A stretch of 62,232 nucleotides of DNA from an uncultured Faecalibacterium sp. (lineage in GTDB: Bacteria; Bacillota; Clostridia; Oscillospirales; Ruminococcaceae), in NCBI GenBank assembly GCA_900551435.1, contig URVW01000005.1, forward strand, positions 1-62,232, read 5' to 3'. The stretch's first letter is position 1. Every line of letters begins with the position of its first letter. The notes beneath the pieces were generated by a model. The model saw only the letters and a list, made by a program, of their open reading frames with translations, had not been told where the DNA came from and ran no database searches. The position numbers and the translations under genes are program-made. This document shows positions 17,337-25,628 of the stretch, piece after piece.

Positions 17337-18503
17337 TTACAGCTTTTCGATCAGGGCCACCGCATGGGCTGCAATGCCCAGTCCCTCACCGGTGAAGCCC
17401 AGATGCTCCTCGGTGGTCGCCTTGACGCTCACGGCGTCCACGGGCAGTCCAAAGGCTTCGGCCAGCTTCTCGCGCATGGCGGGGATGTAGGGAGCCAGCT
17501 TGGGGCGCTGGCAGAGGATGGTGGAATCGATGTTCTCGACCCGCCAGCCGTTCTCTTTCAAAATTTCAGACACACGGCGGGCCAGTTTGAGGCTGTCTGC
17601 GCCGGAATATTCCGGGTCGGTGTCCGGGAAGTGTTTGCCGATATCGCCCAGCGCGGCAGCGCCCAGCACGGCATCCATGACTGCATGGGCCAGCACGTCT
17701 GCATCCGAATGGCCCAGCAGACCTTTTTCATACGGAACTTCGACGCCGCCGAGGATCAGCTTGCGGTCCTCGACCAGACGGTGAACATCGTAACCATGAC
17801 CAATGCGCATATTTGCTCCTTCTTTCTGTTCCGGGTGAGGAAGGTCCTCCCGGGTCGTGATCTTCAAGTTTGCGTAATCGCCCTGCGTCAGCTGCACCGG
17901 ACGGCCCGTCAGCTCGAACAGGCTGCAATCGTCGGTGACAAGGCGGGCTTTTTCTTCATCCAGCTCGTCCAGTGCGGCCAGATAAGCGGCGCGGTCGAAG
18001 CATTGCGGGGTCTGCACGGCATACAGGGTGCTGCGGTCCGGCGTATCGGACACCATACAGTGGTCCGGAACGACCTTTCCATTGCCGCGCACCGCCGTTT
18101 TGACGGTATCTTTCACTGGGACCGCCGGGGCTGCTGCGCCGCATTCCGCAGCGGCCTTCAGCACCGCCGTGATGACTTCCTGACTCACAAAGGGGCGGGC
18201 GGCATCGTGCACCGCCACCAGCTCGCCGTGCGCGGCAAGGACGCCGTTTTTCGCGCTCTCTGCGCGGGTAGCTCCGCCAGACACGACCTGCACCGGCTTT
18301 TGGCACACCGCTGCCTGCTGCTCGAGGAACTCCCGGTTCTTTCCGGCGACCAGAACGATCTCGTCCACCAGCGGGCATTCCGCAAAAGCGCGGATGCTGC
18401 GCTGCACCACCGTTTCGCCGCCCAGATCAAAACTGAGCTTATCGAACCCCATCCGGGTGGAGGACCCTGCGGCCACAAGGACCGCCGTGACACGTTTTTC
18501 CAC
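17337..18503 (-). CDS. ispDF: Bifunctional IspD/IspF (MEP isoprenoid pathway)
   Basis: Residues 1-~225 are IspD: VLVAAGSSTRMG nucleotide-binding loop, AVHDAARPFVS and VQTPQCFDRA. Residue 232 starts a complete IspF: MRIGHGYDVHRLV, GHSDADVLAHAVMDAVLGAA with zinc and diphosphate ligands, and KATTEEHLGFTGEG. The protein would make CDP-methylerythritol and then the 2,4-cyclodiphosphate; IspE acts between and is not present here. Total 388 aa. The start is a GTG at 18503, 8 bases behind GTAGG. A fused IspDF is found in several bacterial lineages. Confidence 0.95.
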   Translation of the reverse strand: MEKRVTAVLVAAGSSTRMGFDKLSFDLGGETVVQRSIRAFAECPLVDEIVLVAGKNREFLEQQAAVCQKPVQVVSGGATRAESAKNGVLAAHGELVAVHDAARPFVSQEVITAVLKAAAECGAAAPAVPVKDTVKTAVRGNGKVVPDHCMVSDTPDRSTLYAVQTPQCFDRAAYLAALDELDEEKARLVTDDCSLFELTGRPVQLTQGDYANLKITTREDLPHPEQKEGANMRIGHGYDVHRLVEDRKLILGGVEVPYEKGLLGHSDADVLAHAVMDAVLGAAALGDIGKHFPDTDPEYSGADSLKLARRVSEILKENGWRVENIDSTILCQRPKLAPYIPAMREKLAEAFGLPVDAVSVKATTEEHLGFTGEGLGIAAHAVALIEKL

Positions 18504-18569
18504 TTCTTACACCTACCCTGTCTGCCGTTTTTCTTTGCCCGCATTCGGACCTATATTGATACATTGAAT

Positions 18570-18598
18570 ATTATAGCGTATCATCCGGCAAACTGCAA
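18570..18598 (-). promoter_or_regulatory. Promoter of the ispDF-cdaA-relA array
   Basis: On the minus strand TTGCAG (18598-18593), 17 bases and a perfect TATAAT (18575-18570) lie 67 bases before the ispDF start. All eleven genes down to 4222 follow without a gap larger than 43 bases and without a clear terminator. Confidence 0.8.
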
Positions 18599-18610
18599 CC
18601 GCCCGCCGCG

Positions 18611-18652
18611 AAAAAAAGCCCCTCTGCAGTGCGGGGTGCACGGCAGAGGGGC
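18611..18652 (-). terminator. Terminator after the phosphohexomutase gene
   Basis: The minus strand reads GCCCCTCTGC, loop, GCAGAGGGGC and seven U residues, 17 bases after the stop at 18670. It separates the gene from the ispDF array. Confidence 0.85.
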
Positions 18653-18669
18653 AGAGGAAATTCTAAGGG

Positions 18670-20352
18670 TTACTTCAGGATCGGCTCAATGGCAGCGGCC
18701 AGAGCATCCTTCTGAGCCTGTGCTTCGGCCAGATCCTTGCCCAGCGTGGTGAAGTAGGTCTTGATCTTCGGCTCCGTGCCGGAAGGACGGACCACGACGG
18801 TCGCGCCGTTCTCCAGCGTGTAGATCAGGACGTTTGCAGCGGGCAGACCGGTCTCTTCGGGCTTCTTGTAGTCGGTGACCTTGACGACCTTATGGCCAGC
18901 CAGCTCGGTCAGCGGCTCGTCACGCAGCTTCTGCATGATGGAAGCCATCTTCTCCATACCGGTCAGGCCGGGGAACTCGAAGCTGTCCACCTTGTTCAGG
19001 TAGCGGCCATACTGTGCATAGATCTCTTCCAGACGCTGCTTGATGGAAGAACCGATGCTGCGGTAATAAGCAGCCATCTCGCAGATCAGCATGGAACCGA
19101 TGATGGCGTCCTTATCGCGGACATACGGGCCGGCCAGATAGCCGTAGCTCTCCTCGAAGCCGAAGATGAAGCGGTCCACTTCACCGGCAGCTTCCAGATT
19201 GGCGATCTGGTCGCCGATCCACTTGAAGCCGGTCAGGACGTTGCGCATCTCGACGCCGTAGTGCTTTGCAACAGCATCGGCCAGCGGGGTGGAAACGATG
19301 GACTTGACGGCCACGGGGTTTGCGGGCATCGTGCCCTTCTCGATGCGGCCGGCGCAGATGTAATCCAGCAGCAGAACACCCATTTCGTTGCCGGAGACCA
19401 GCTCATAGCTGCCGTCCGGGCACTTCATGGCGATGCCGACGCGGTCTGCATCGGGGTCGGTGGCCAGCATCAGGTCTGCGCCGGTCTCGGTGGCCAGATT
19501 CAGGCCCAGCTTCAGAGCCTCAAAAATTTCGGGGTTGGGGTAGGAGCAGGTGGTGAAGTAGCCGTTGGGATACTCCTGCTCAGGCACGATGGTGATATCG
19601 GTGATGCCCATATCGTTCAGGACATGGGTGACGGGGACCAGACCAGAGCCGTTCAGCGGGCTGTAGACCAGCTTCAGGCCGGCGGTCTTGCACAGGCCCG
19701 GGCGGACCTGACGGGCTTCGATGGCATCATACAGCGCCTTCTTGCAGTCGTCGCCGACAAAGCGGATGAGGCCCTGCTCCACGCCCTCGGCAAAGGAGAT
19801 GTACTTTGCGCCGGTCAGAACATCGGTCTTTTGGATCTCAGCGTACACGATGGCGGCGGCGTCATCGGTCATCTGGCAGCCATCCGGGCCGTAGGCCTTG
19901 TAGCCGTTGTACTTAGCGGGGTTGTGGGAAGCCGTGACCATGATACCGGCGTTGCACTCGTAGTAACGGGTCGCAAAGCTCAGAGCCGGAACGGGCATCA
20001 GCGCATCATAAATGCGGACCTTGATGCCGTTTGCGGCCAGAACGCCCGCAGCGGTCTTGGCAAAGACATCGCTCTTCAAGCGGCTGTCATAGCTGATGGC
20101 AACGGTCTGATTGCCGCCCTGCGTCTTGACCCAGTTCGCCAGACCCTGCGTGGCCTGACGGACAACATAGATGTTCATGCGGTTCGTGCCCGCGCCCAGA
20201 ACGCCGCGCAGACCCGCCGTGCCGAATTTCAGGGCCACCGCAAAGCGGTCCTTGATCTCATCGTCATTTCCCTCGATCTTGGCCAGTTCCGGCTTCAGGT
20301 CAGCGTCCTCAAGGTCCGCTGCCAGCCAGCGCTTATACTCATCCAGATACAT
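18670..20352 (-). CDS. Phosphoglucomutase/phosphomannomutase
   Basis: The 560-aa alpha-D-phosphohexomutase has GTAGLRGVLGAGTNRMN, the phosphoserine loop TASHNPAKYNGYKAYGPDG, metal loop DPDADRVGIAMK, sugar loop FGFEESYGYL and phosphate loop RPSGTEPKIKTYF. It interconverts hexose 1- and 6-phosphates (glucose or mannose) for glycogen and envelope precursors. The length is that of the PGM/PMM type in Clostridia rather than GlmM. The ATG at 20352 is preferred to 20406. Confidence 0.94.
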   Translation of the reverse strand: MYLDEYKRWLAADLEDADLKPELAKIEGNDDEIKDRFAVALKFGTAGLRGVLGAGTNRMNIYVVRQATQGLANWVKTQGGNQTVAISYDSRLKSDVFAKTAAGVLAANGIKVRIYDALMPVPALSFATRYYECNAGIMVTASHNPAKYNGYKAYGPDGCQMTDDAAAIVYAEIQKTDVLTGAKYISFAEGVEQGLIRFVGDDCKKALYDAIEARQVRPGLCKTAGLKLVYSPLNGSGLVPVTHVLNDMGITDITIVPEQEYPNGYFTTCSYPNPEIFEALKLGLNLATETGADLMLATDPDADRVGIAMKCPDGSYELVSGNEMGVLLLDYICAGRIEKGTMPANPVAVKSIVSTPLADAVAKHYGVEMRNVLTGFKWIGDQIANLEAAGEVDRFIFGFEESYGYLAGPYVRDKDAIIGSMLICEMAAYYRSIGSSIKQRLEEIYAQYGRYLNKVDSFEFPGLTGMEKMASIMQKLRDEPLTELAGHKVVKVTDYKKPEETGLPAANVLIYTLENGATVVVRPSGTEPKIKTYFTTLGKDLAEAQAQKDALAAAIEPILK

Positions 20353-20410
20353 ATTGCACACCTTACCTTTATTGTTTTTGCCAAGGGGTAGTTTTTCCAA
20401 ACCCACTTAT

Positions 20411-20439
20411 ACTATAAACTCTTGTCACGCCTGTGTCAA
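20411..20439 (-). promoter_or_regulatory. Promoter of the phosphohexomutase gene
   Basis: On the minus strand a perfect TTGACA (20439-20434), 17 bases and TATAGT (20416-20411) precede the gene by about 60 bases. Confidence 0.82.
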
Positions 20440-20472
20440 TTCCATATTATGTAAGAAGTTTTCCCAAAGAAA

Positions 20473-20823
20473 TCATACAAATGCCACAAATTCCCCACCC
20501 ATTTCCGCAATTTCACGGCTTTGGGGCGGATTTGCTGCCAAAAGCGGACGGAACGGCTGCCGCACATCGTCCAGAACATCCAGCCATTGTTCCGGACCAA
20601 TGCCGTTCTCGCACAGGTATTTCATCAGCTGCATGGCCCGCGGGAAGTTTCCCGCCGGGATCAGGACCCGGTCCACCGCATGACAGCCGCTCTGTTCCTG
20701 ATCCAGTTCCAGCACGATGCCCTGCGCCGTCGAGCGTGCAGAGTAGCGCACCGTCCGCGCCCGCTGCAGCCCTTCCAGCTCCGAATAGGAACGAACGTAT
20801 CGACAATACTCCTTTGCAATCAT
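20473..20823 (-). CDS. Small protein, DUF6514-like
   Basis: The 116-aa protein has an N-terminal strand-rich part (YCRYVRSYSELEGLQRARTVRYS) and a conserved-looking end HAVDRVLIPAGNFPRAMQLMKYLCENGIGPEQWLDVLDDV, which resembles what I recall of DUF6514 from Clostridia. It has no membrane segment. The start at 20823 is set by GGAGGG eight bases upstream. Function is unknown; it stands alone, divergent from comM. Confidence 0.7.
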   Translation of the reverse strand: MIAKEYCRYVRSYSELEGLQRARTVRYSARSTAQGIVLELDQEQSGCHAVDRVLIPAGNFPRAMQLMKYLCENGIGPEQWLDVLDDVRQPFRPLLAANPPQSREIAEMGGEFVAFV

Positions 20824-20873
20824 AGATTCATCCCTCCATGTTTCACACGTTGACATTCTCAATGCCCCAAACT

Positions 20874-20903
20874 ATAATACAAATCAAGATGATATGCTGT
20901 CGA
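20874..20903 (-). promoter_or_regulatory. Possible promoter of the DUF6514-like gene
   Basis: On the minus strand TATTAT (20879-20874) has TCGACA 18 bases upstream; an overlapping TATAGT is also possible. Tentative. Confidence 0.45.
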
Positions 20904-20988
20904 ATTTCGGTTGAGATTCCATTCTTTACCAGTTCTTAACCGCAAAATCCATAAAGTGCTGGATCCTGAAACACTGTGAGGGGAATTT

Positions 20989-22533
20989 ATGTATTCTATT
21001 TTGAAGAGCTACGGCCTGAACGGCCTGAACGGATTCGCTGTCGCGGTGGAAGCCGATGTCTCCGGCGGTCTGCCCGCCTTTTCGCTGGTCGGTCTGCCGG
21101 ATTCTGCCGTGCGCGAAAGCGGCGACCGTGTCCGCGCCGCGCTGAAAAATCTAGGCTTCAAGTGGCCGGACCGGCACATCACGGTCAATCTGGCCCCGGC
21201 GGACGTCCGCAAGACTGGCCCGGTCTACGACCTGCCGCTGCTTCTGGCGGTGCTGTCCTCTTCCGGGCAGATGGACCCGCCGCCCGCCGATTCCGCCTTT
21301 CTGGGCGAACTGGCGCTGGACGGGACCCTGCGCCCGGTGTCGGGCGTCCTGCCCATGGCGCTGGCCGCTGCCGCCGACGGCATCCGTGCGCTGTACGTCC
21401 CGGTCGAGAACGCCGCCGAAGCAGCCGAAGCCGGCGGCGATGCGATGACGGTCTACCCTGCTCACACGGCGCGGGAGGTCGTGGACGCCCTGCGGGGCGT
21501 TGCGCCGCTTTCTCCCTGCGCCGCCGTTCCGTTCGACCCTTCGGAGAGCTGGAACAGCGTCCCCGATTTTGCCGACGTGATGGGTCAGCCGCTGGCGCGG
21601 CGGGCCATGGTCATTGCGGCGGCAGGCGGACATAACGTGCTGCTCATTGGCGCCCCGGGCACGGGCAAATCCATGCTGGCGAAGCGTCTGCCGGGGATTC
21701 TGCCGCCCCTGACCCGCGAAGAGGCCGTGGAAGCCACCAAAATTTATTCCATCGCCGGTCAGCTGCCCAAGGGGCGCGGGCTGATCTCCCAGCGGCCCTT
21801 CCGAAGCCCGCACCACTCGGCCAGTGCGGCAGCTCTGGCGGGCGGCGGGGCCGCATTCCGTCCCGGCGAATGCAGTCTGGCTGACTGCGGCGTGCTGTTT
21901 TTGGACGAACTTCCGGAATTTTCCCGCGAGAGCTTGGAAGTCCTCCGCCAGCCGCTCGAGGATGGGACCATCACGGTCAGCCGTGCGGCGGGCAGCGCTA
22001 CCTACCCCAGCCGGTTCCAGCTCGTCGCGGCCATGAATCCCTGCAAATGCGGCTACTACGGCCACCCCACCCGGGCCTGTACCTGTTCGCCCAGCGCGGT
22101 GCGCCAGTATCGGAGCCGGGTGTCCGGTCCGCTGCTGGACCGCATCGACCTCTGCGTGGAGATGGACCCGGTCGCCTTTGACGAGCTTCACACTTCCGCC
22201 CCCGCCGAGAGCAGCGCCGAACTGCGCCAGCAGGTCCTGCGGGCGCGGGAGATTCAGGCCCAGCGCTATTCCGCCCCCGGCTACGAGGGCGTTCGCTGCA
22301 ACGCTCAGCTCACGGCGGGGCAGGTCCGGCGCATCTGCCGGATGACCCCCGGCGCAGAGCAGCTCCTCCGCGCTTCTTATGATGCACTGGGTCTTTCGGC
22401 CCGTGCCCATGACCGCATCCTGCGGGTCGCCCGCACCGTTGCCGACTTGGCCGGAAAGCGGCTGCTCGACGAAGATTCGCTTCTGGAAGCCCTGCAGTAC
22501 CGTGCACAGGAGAAAACCGATCTCACATTTTAA
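20989..22533 (+). CDS. comM: YifB/ComM-family Mg-chelatase-like AAA+ ATPase
   Basis: The 514-aa protein has the N-terminal ChlI domain (SGGLPAFSLVGLPDSAVRESGDRVRAAL, ITVNLAPADVRK), Walker A GAPGTGKSMLAKRLPGILPP, Walker B GVLFLDELPEF, the FQLVAAMNPCKCGYYG motif and the C-terminal domain ending LEALQYR. ComM is a branch-migration helicase that helps integrate DNA in transformation in Gram-negatives. Its role in Bacillota is less clear. ATG at 20989 follows GAGGGG. Confidence 0.93.
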   Translation: MYSILKSYGLNGLNGFAVAVEADVSGGLPAFSLVGLPDSAVRESGDRVRAALKNLGFKWPDRHITVNLAPADVRKTGPVYDLPLLLAVLSSSGQMDPPPADSAFLGELALDGTLRPVSGVLPMALAAAADGIRALYVPVENAAEAAEAGGDAMTVYPAHTAREVVDALRGVAPLSPCAAVPFDPSESWNSVPDFADVMGQPLARRAMVIAAAGGHNVLLIGAPGTGKSMLAKRLPGILPPLTREEAVEATKIYSIAGQLPKGRGLISQRPFRSPHHSASAAALAGGGAAFRPGECSLADCGVLFLDELPEFSRESLEVLRQPLEDGTITVSRAAGSATYPSRFQLVAAMNPCKCGYYGHPTRACTCSPSAVRQYRSRVSGPLLDRIDLCVEMDPVAFDELHTSAPAESSAELRQQVLRAREIQAQRYSAPGYEGVRCNAQLTAGQVRRICRMTPGAEQLLRASYDALGLSARAHDRILRVARTVADLAGKRLLDEDSLLEALQYRAQEKTDLTF

Positions 22534-22536
22534 CGC

Positions 22537-22629
22537 TTATTTCCGCCGCACTTTCAAACCAAACTCGATCAGGCGGCTCATCTGTTTCACGATCAAAAGC
22601 AGCGTCAGCAGCACGATCTCTTTTTTCAC
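22537..22629 (-). CDS. Possible 30-aa membrane peptide coupled to the TRAP binding-protein gene
   Basis: A GTG-started reading frame of 30 codons overlaps the upstream stop as GTGA. It reads as a basic start, a hydrophobic stretch EIVLLTLLLIVKQ and a basic end KVRRK, which fits a one-helix membrane peptide. There is only a weak GGGA ribosome site, so expression would rely on coupling. No known family is recognised; it may be chance. Confidence 0.4.
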   Translation of the reverse strand: MKKEIVLLTLLLIVKQMSRLIEFGLKVRRK

Positions 22630-23612
22630 GATTCCCGGATTTTTTGAATAAGTTCCTCTTCCCCGCCGCAATACTGCTGATACAGCGGCTGGACCAGCTC
22701 CCGGAAAGCTTCCAATTCCTCTTCCGAAAGGGTAATTTCGTGGCATCCCGACGCCAGAACAGTCTGGCGGGCGGTCTGCTCTTCTTCGGTCCAAAGCTCC
22801 CGCTCATACTGTGCCGATTCCTTGGCGCATTCCCGCAGGATGGTCTGATATTTCTCCGGCAGCTTCTCCCACGTTTTCCCGCTGGCAAGCTGAACTTCCG
22901 GCACGCGGCTGTGTTCGTCCACCGTGTAGTACGGGGCCACCTTATAGTGGTCCATCAAATAATACGCCGGCCAGTTATTTTCCGCCGCATCGATCTTTCC
23001 CGTTTCGAACGCCGAGTAGACATCGCTGTAGGCGAACGTCTCCGGTTCTGCACCCAGAAGCTTCATCATCCCGATGACGATCTTCGAATCCTGCACGCGG
23101 ACCGTTTTGCCCGCAAGGTCCTTCAGACTGCGGATGGGTTCCCGGGCATAAAACGACCGTGCCCCGGCGTCGTACCAGCTCAGGCCCACCAGCTCCCGGC
23201 CCGAGAACACCTCCAAAAACGACTCGCCCAGTTCACCGTCCAGCACCCGCCACATATGGGCCGCATCCCGGTACAGATAGGGCAGCTGAAGCACGTTCAG
23301 TTCCGGCAGGTCGTCCGCCATGATGGCCAGCGACAGCCGCGCGAAATCCACGCCACCCATCGAGAGCTGCTCCCAGATCTCCTGCTCTGTGCCGTATTCG
23401 CCGTCGCTGTGCACCTGAATGACCACCCTGCCGCCGGTCCGCTCCCGGACCAGCTCGGCAAAGCGTTCGGCGCCCCGCGTCGTGGGGTAATCTGCCGGCT
23501 GGTTGTCCGCGTAGGTCAGGACAAATTCCGGCGTGACATCCTGCGGTTTCTCCGCGCCGCAGCCCGTCAGCAGCGCCGCCGCGCAGACGGCCAAAAAAGA
23601 GCGTCGGTCCAT
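22626..23612 (-). CDS. TRAP transporter substrate-binding protein (DctP family), stand-alone
   Basis: The 328-aa protein has a lipoprotein signal (SFLAVCAAALLTGCG) and a DctP fold: RFAELVRERTGGRVVIQVHSDGEYGTEQEIWEQL, and the signature KDLAGKTVRVQDSKIVIGMMKLLGAEP with the carboxylate-binding arginine region (ARSFYAREPIRSL). It binds an organic acid outside the membrane. Its own promoter and the terminator before it show that it is expressed apart from the dctPQM operon, so it may feed the same permease with another ligand. Confidence 0.9.
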   Translation of the reverse strand: MDRRSFLAVCAAALLTGCGAEKPQDVTPEFVLTYADNQPADYPTTRGAERFAELVRERTGGRVVIQVHSDGEYGTEQEIWEQLSMGGVDFARLSLAIMADDLPELNVLQLPYLYRDAAHMWRVLDGELGESFLEVFSGRELVGLSWYDAGARSFYAREPIRSLKDLAGKTVRVQDSKIVIGMMKLLGAEPETFAYSDVYSAFETGKIDAAENNWPAYYLMDHYKVAPYYTVDEHSRVPEVQLASGKTWEKLPEKYQTILRECAKESAQYERELWTEEEQTARQTVLASGCHEITLSEEELEAFRELVQPLYQQYCGGEEELIQKIRES

Positions 23613-23643
23613 CTTCTCACCTCAGTTTCTGTTGGGTCCAGTA

Positions 23644-23673
23644 TAATACAGCAGCCCAGCCGGATGCAAGAGG
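23644..23673 (-). promoter_or_regulatory. Promoter of the stand-alone TRAP binding protein
   Basis: On the minus strand TTGCAT, 18 bases and TATACT precede the gene, just behind the terminator of the dctPQM operon. Confidence 0.6.
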
Positions 23674-23679
23674 AAAGAA

Positions 23680-23720
23680 AAAGGCGGCATCCCTTTTTGC
23701 AGATGGGATGCCGCCTTTTC
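23680..23720 (-). terminator. Terminator of the TRAP dctPQM operon
   Basis: AAGGCGGCATCCC and GGGATGCCGCCTT form a 13-bp perfect stem, with U-runs on both sides, 35 bases after the DctM stop. Confidence 0.88.
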
Positions 23721-23755
23721 CATAGGAGAAGATATGAGATGAGATGAAAGCAATC

Positions 23756-25057
23756 TTAAGCCAGACCGGTCAGCTGGGGCAGCGTCATAGACACGGCCGG
23801 GATGTAGGTAACCAGCAGCAGACCTGCGATGATGGCCACATAGTACATCAGCATGTAAGGAATAATTTTTTCCAGCGAGGTGCGGCCCACCTTGATGCCG
23901 ACGAACAGTGCGTTGCCGACGGGCGGGGTGATGTTGCCGATGCACAGGTTATACACGAGGATCATACCGAACTGGATGGTGCTCATACCGAAGCTCTGGC
24001 AGATGGGCAGGAACAGCGGGGTGAAGATCAGGATGGCCGGAGTGACGTCCATAAACGTACCGGAGATCAGCAGGATCACGTTCATGATGAGCAGGATCAG
24101 GTACTTGTTGCTGGTCAGGCCCAGCAGCAGAGCAGCCACGGCGTCGGGGATTTGCAGGAAGGCCATGACCCAGCCCAGAATGTTGGAAACACCGACGAGG
24201 AACACGACCATGCCGGACATCTTGGCGGAGTCCACGATGATTTTCCACAGGCTCTTCAGGTTGACCGAGCGGTAGCAGAAGGCCAGAACCAGCGAATAGA
24301 CCACGGCGATGGCCGAACCTTCGGTCGCAGAGAAGATGCCGCCGACGATGCCGCCGATGACGACGATGATCAGGGACAAAGACGGCAGAGCACGCAGGGT
24401 GCAGACGCCGAGGTTCTTCCAGTCGAACTTGCCGGGAGTGCCCTTATAGCCCAGCTTGATGGACAGCAGGACCGCCACGATGCCGCACGCCACCGCCCAG
24501 ATGATGCCGGGGACATAGCCCGCCATGAACAGGGCCGCGACCGACGTGCCGCCGGACGCCAGCGAGTAAGTAATGAGTGCGTTGGACGGCGGGATCAGCA
24601 GACCCGAGCAGGAAGAAGCCGCATTGGTGGCGGCGGTGACAGCGGGGTCATAGCCCTGCTCGTCGGCGCCGTCGCGGATCATAGAGCCGACAGCCGCCGC
24701 AGCCGCAGAAGCGGAACCGGAGATGGCGCCGAACAGGGCGTTCGTGCCGACGTTGGTGATGAGCAGCGCACCCGGCAGCTTGCCGAGGATAGCCATAACG
24801 AAATCGACCAGACGCTTGGCGATGCCGCCCTGATTCATGATATTGCCCGCCAGAATAAAGAACGGGATGGCGGTCAGGCTGAACTTGCTCATGCCGACAA
24901 AGGTGCGCTGTGCAGCGGTCAGCACGGCAACGTTCAGATCGATGCTGGAAAGGATGGCAGTCAGAGAAGAGACTGCAATGGCGTACGAGATGGGCACGCC
25001 GAGGAACAGCAGCACCAGCAGGACTGCCAGAATGACCAACAATGCTTGAATTGCCAC
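23756..25057 (-). CDS. TRAP transporter large permease (DctM family)
   Basis: The 433-aa protein has about 12 membrane segments and typical DctM stretches: FLGVPISYAIAVSSL, FILAGNIMNQGGIAKRLVDF, GSASAAAAAVGSMI, GLLIPPSNALITYSLASGGTSVAALFMAGYVPGI and ITPPVGNALFVGIKVG. It drives sodium-coupled uptake of the acid delivered by the binding protein. The start is a GTG at 25057, four bases after the DctQ stop. Confidence 0.94.
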   Translation of the reverse strand: MAIQALLVILAVLLVLLFLGVPISYAIAVSSLTAILSSIDLNVAVLTAAQRTFVGMSKFSLTAIPFFILAGNIMNQGGIAKRLVDFVMAILGKLPGALLITNVGTNALFGAISGSASAAAAAVGSMIRDGADEQGYDPAVTAATNAASSCSGLLIPPSNALITYSLASGGTSVAALFMAGYVPGIIWAVACGIVAVLLSIKLGYKGTPGKFDWKNLGVCTLRALPSLSLIIVVIGGIVGGIFSATEGSAIAVVYSLVLAFCYRSVNLKSLWKIIVDSAKMSGMVVFLVGVSNILGWVMAFLQIPDAVAALLLGLTSNKYLILLIMNVILLISGTFMDVTPAILIFTPLFLPICQSFGMSTIQFGMILVYNLCIGNITPPVGNALFVGIKVGRTSLEKIIPYMLMYYVAIIAGLLLVTYIPAVSMTLPQLTGLA

Positions 25058-25061
25058 AGTT

Positions 25062-25616
25062 TTAGCCCTCCTTCTTTTCTGCGCTCATGGCTTTTTCGGC
25101 TTCGACCTTGGCCAGCGCTTCGGTGGCCTCGTCGGAGGCATCCAGCGAGATGCTGCCGTTGGCGATGCCGATGATGTTCAGGATGGAATACAGCGCGATG
25201 ACCACGCCGCACAGGGGCATGACCCAATAGAACACGCCCACGGCCACGCCCAGCGAGGAGGTCTGCTGGCCCATGGCCAGATTGGACACCTGCCAGCCGC
25301 CAAAGACCAGAATGGTGGCCGAGAACACGAATGCGATGACCTCGCCAAAGATATGGAACGCCTTGCGCAGCGGCGGGTTGAAGCGGTCGATGAGGATGGG
25401 GATGTTCATGTGGCCGCGCTCACCGGAAACGATGGTCGCACCGAACAGGGTGCTCCAGCCGAACAGATAGCCGACCAGCTCCTCCGACCAAGTGGACGGA
25501 GAATTAAAAATATAACGCACGATGACCTGATAGGTCGTCAGAATGACCATGACGGCCATGCTGCCGCCGGCCAGAACGTTCAGGACACCGTTGAGTGCTT
25601 TCCGAAGTTTTTCCAT
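25062..25616 (-). CDS. TRAP transporter small permease (DctQ family)
   Basis: The 184-aa protein has four membrane helices and the DctQ signature VIVRYIFNSPSTWSEELVGYLFGWSTLFGATIV. It forms the small subunit of the TRAP complex. The extra acidic/basic C-terminal tail (ASDEATEALAKVEAEKAMSAEKKEG) is longer than usual. Confidence 0.92.
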   Translation of the reverse strand: MEKLRKALNGVLNVLAGGSMAVMVILTTYQVIVRYIFNSPSTWSEELVGYLFGWSTLFGATIVSGERGHMNIPILIDRFNPPLRKAFHIFGEVIAFVFSATILVFGGWQVSNLAMGQQTSSLGVAVGVFYWVMPLCGVVIALYSILNIIGIANGSISLDASDEATEALAKVEAEKAMSAEKKEG

Positions 25617-25628
25617 GCTCGTTCCTCC

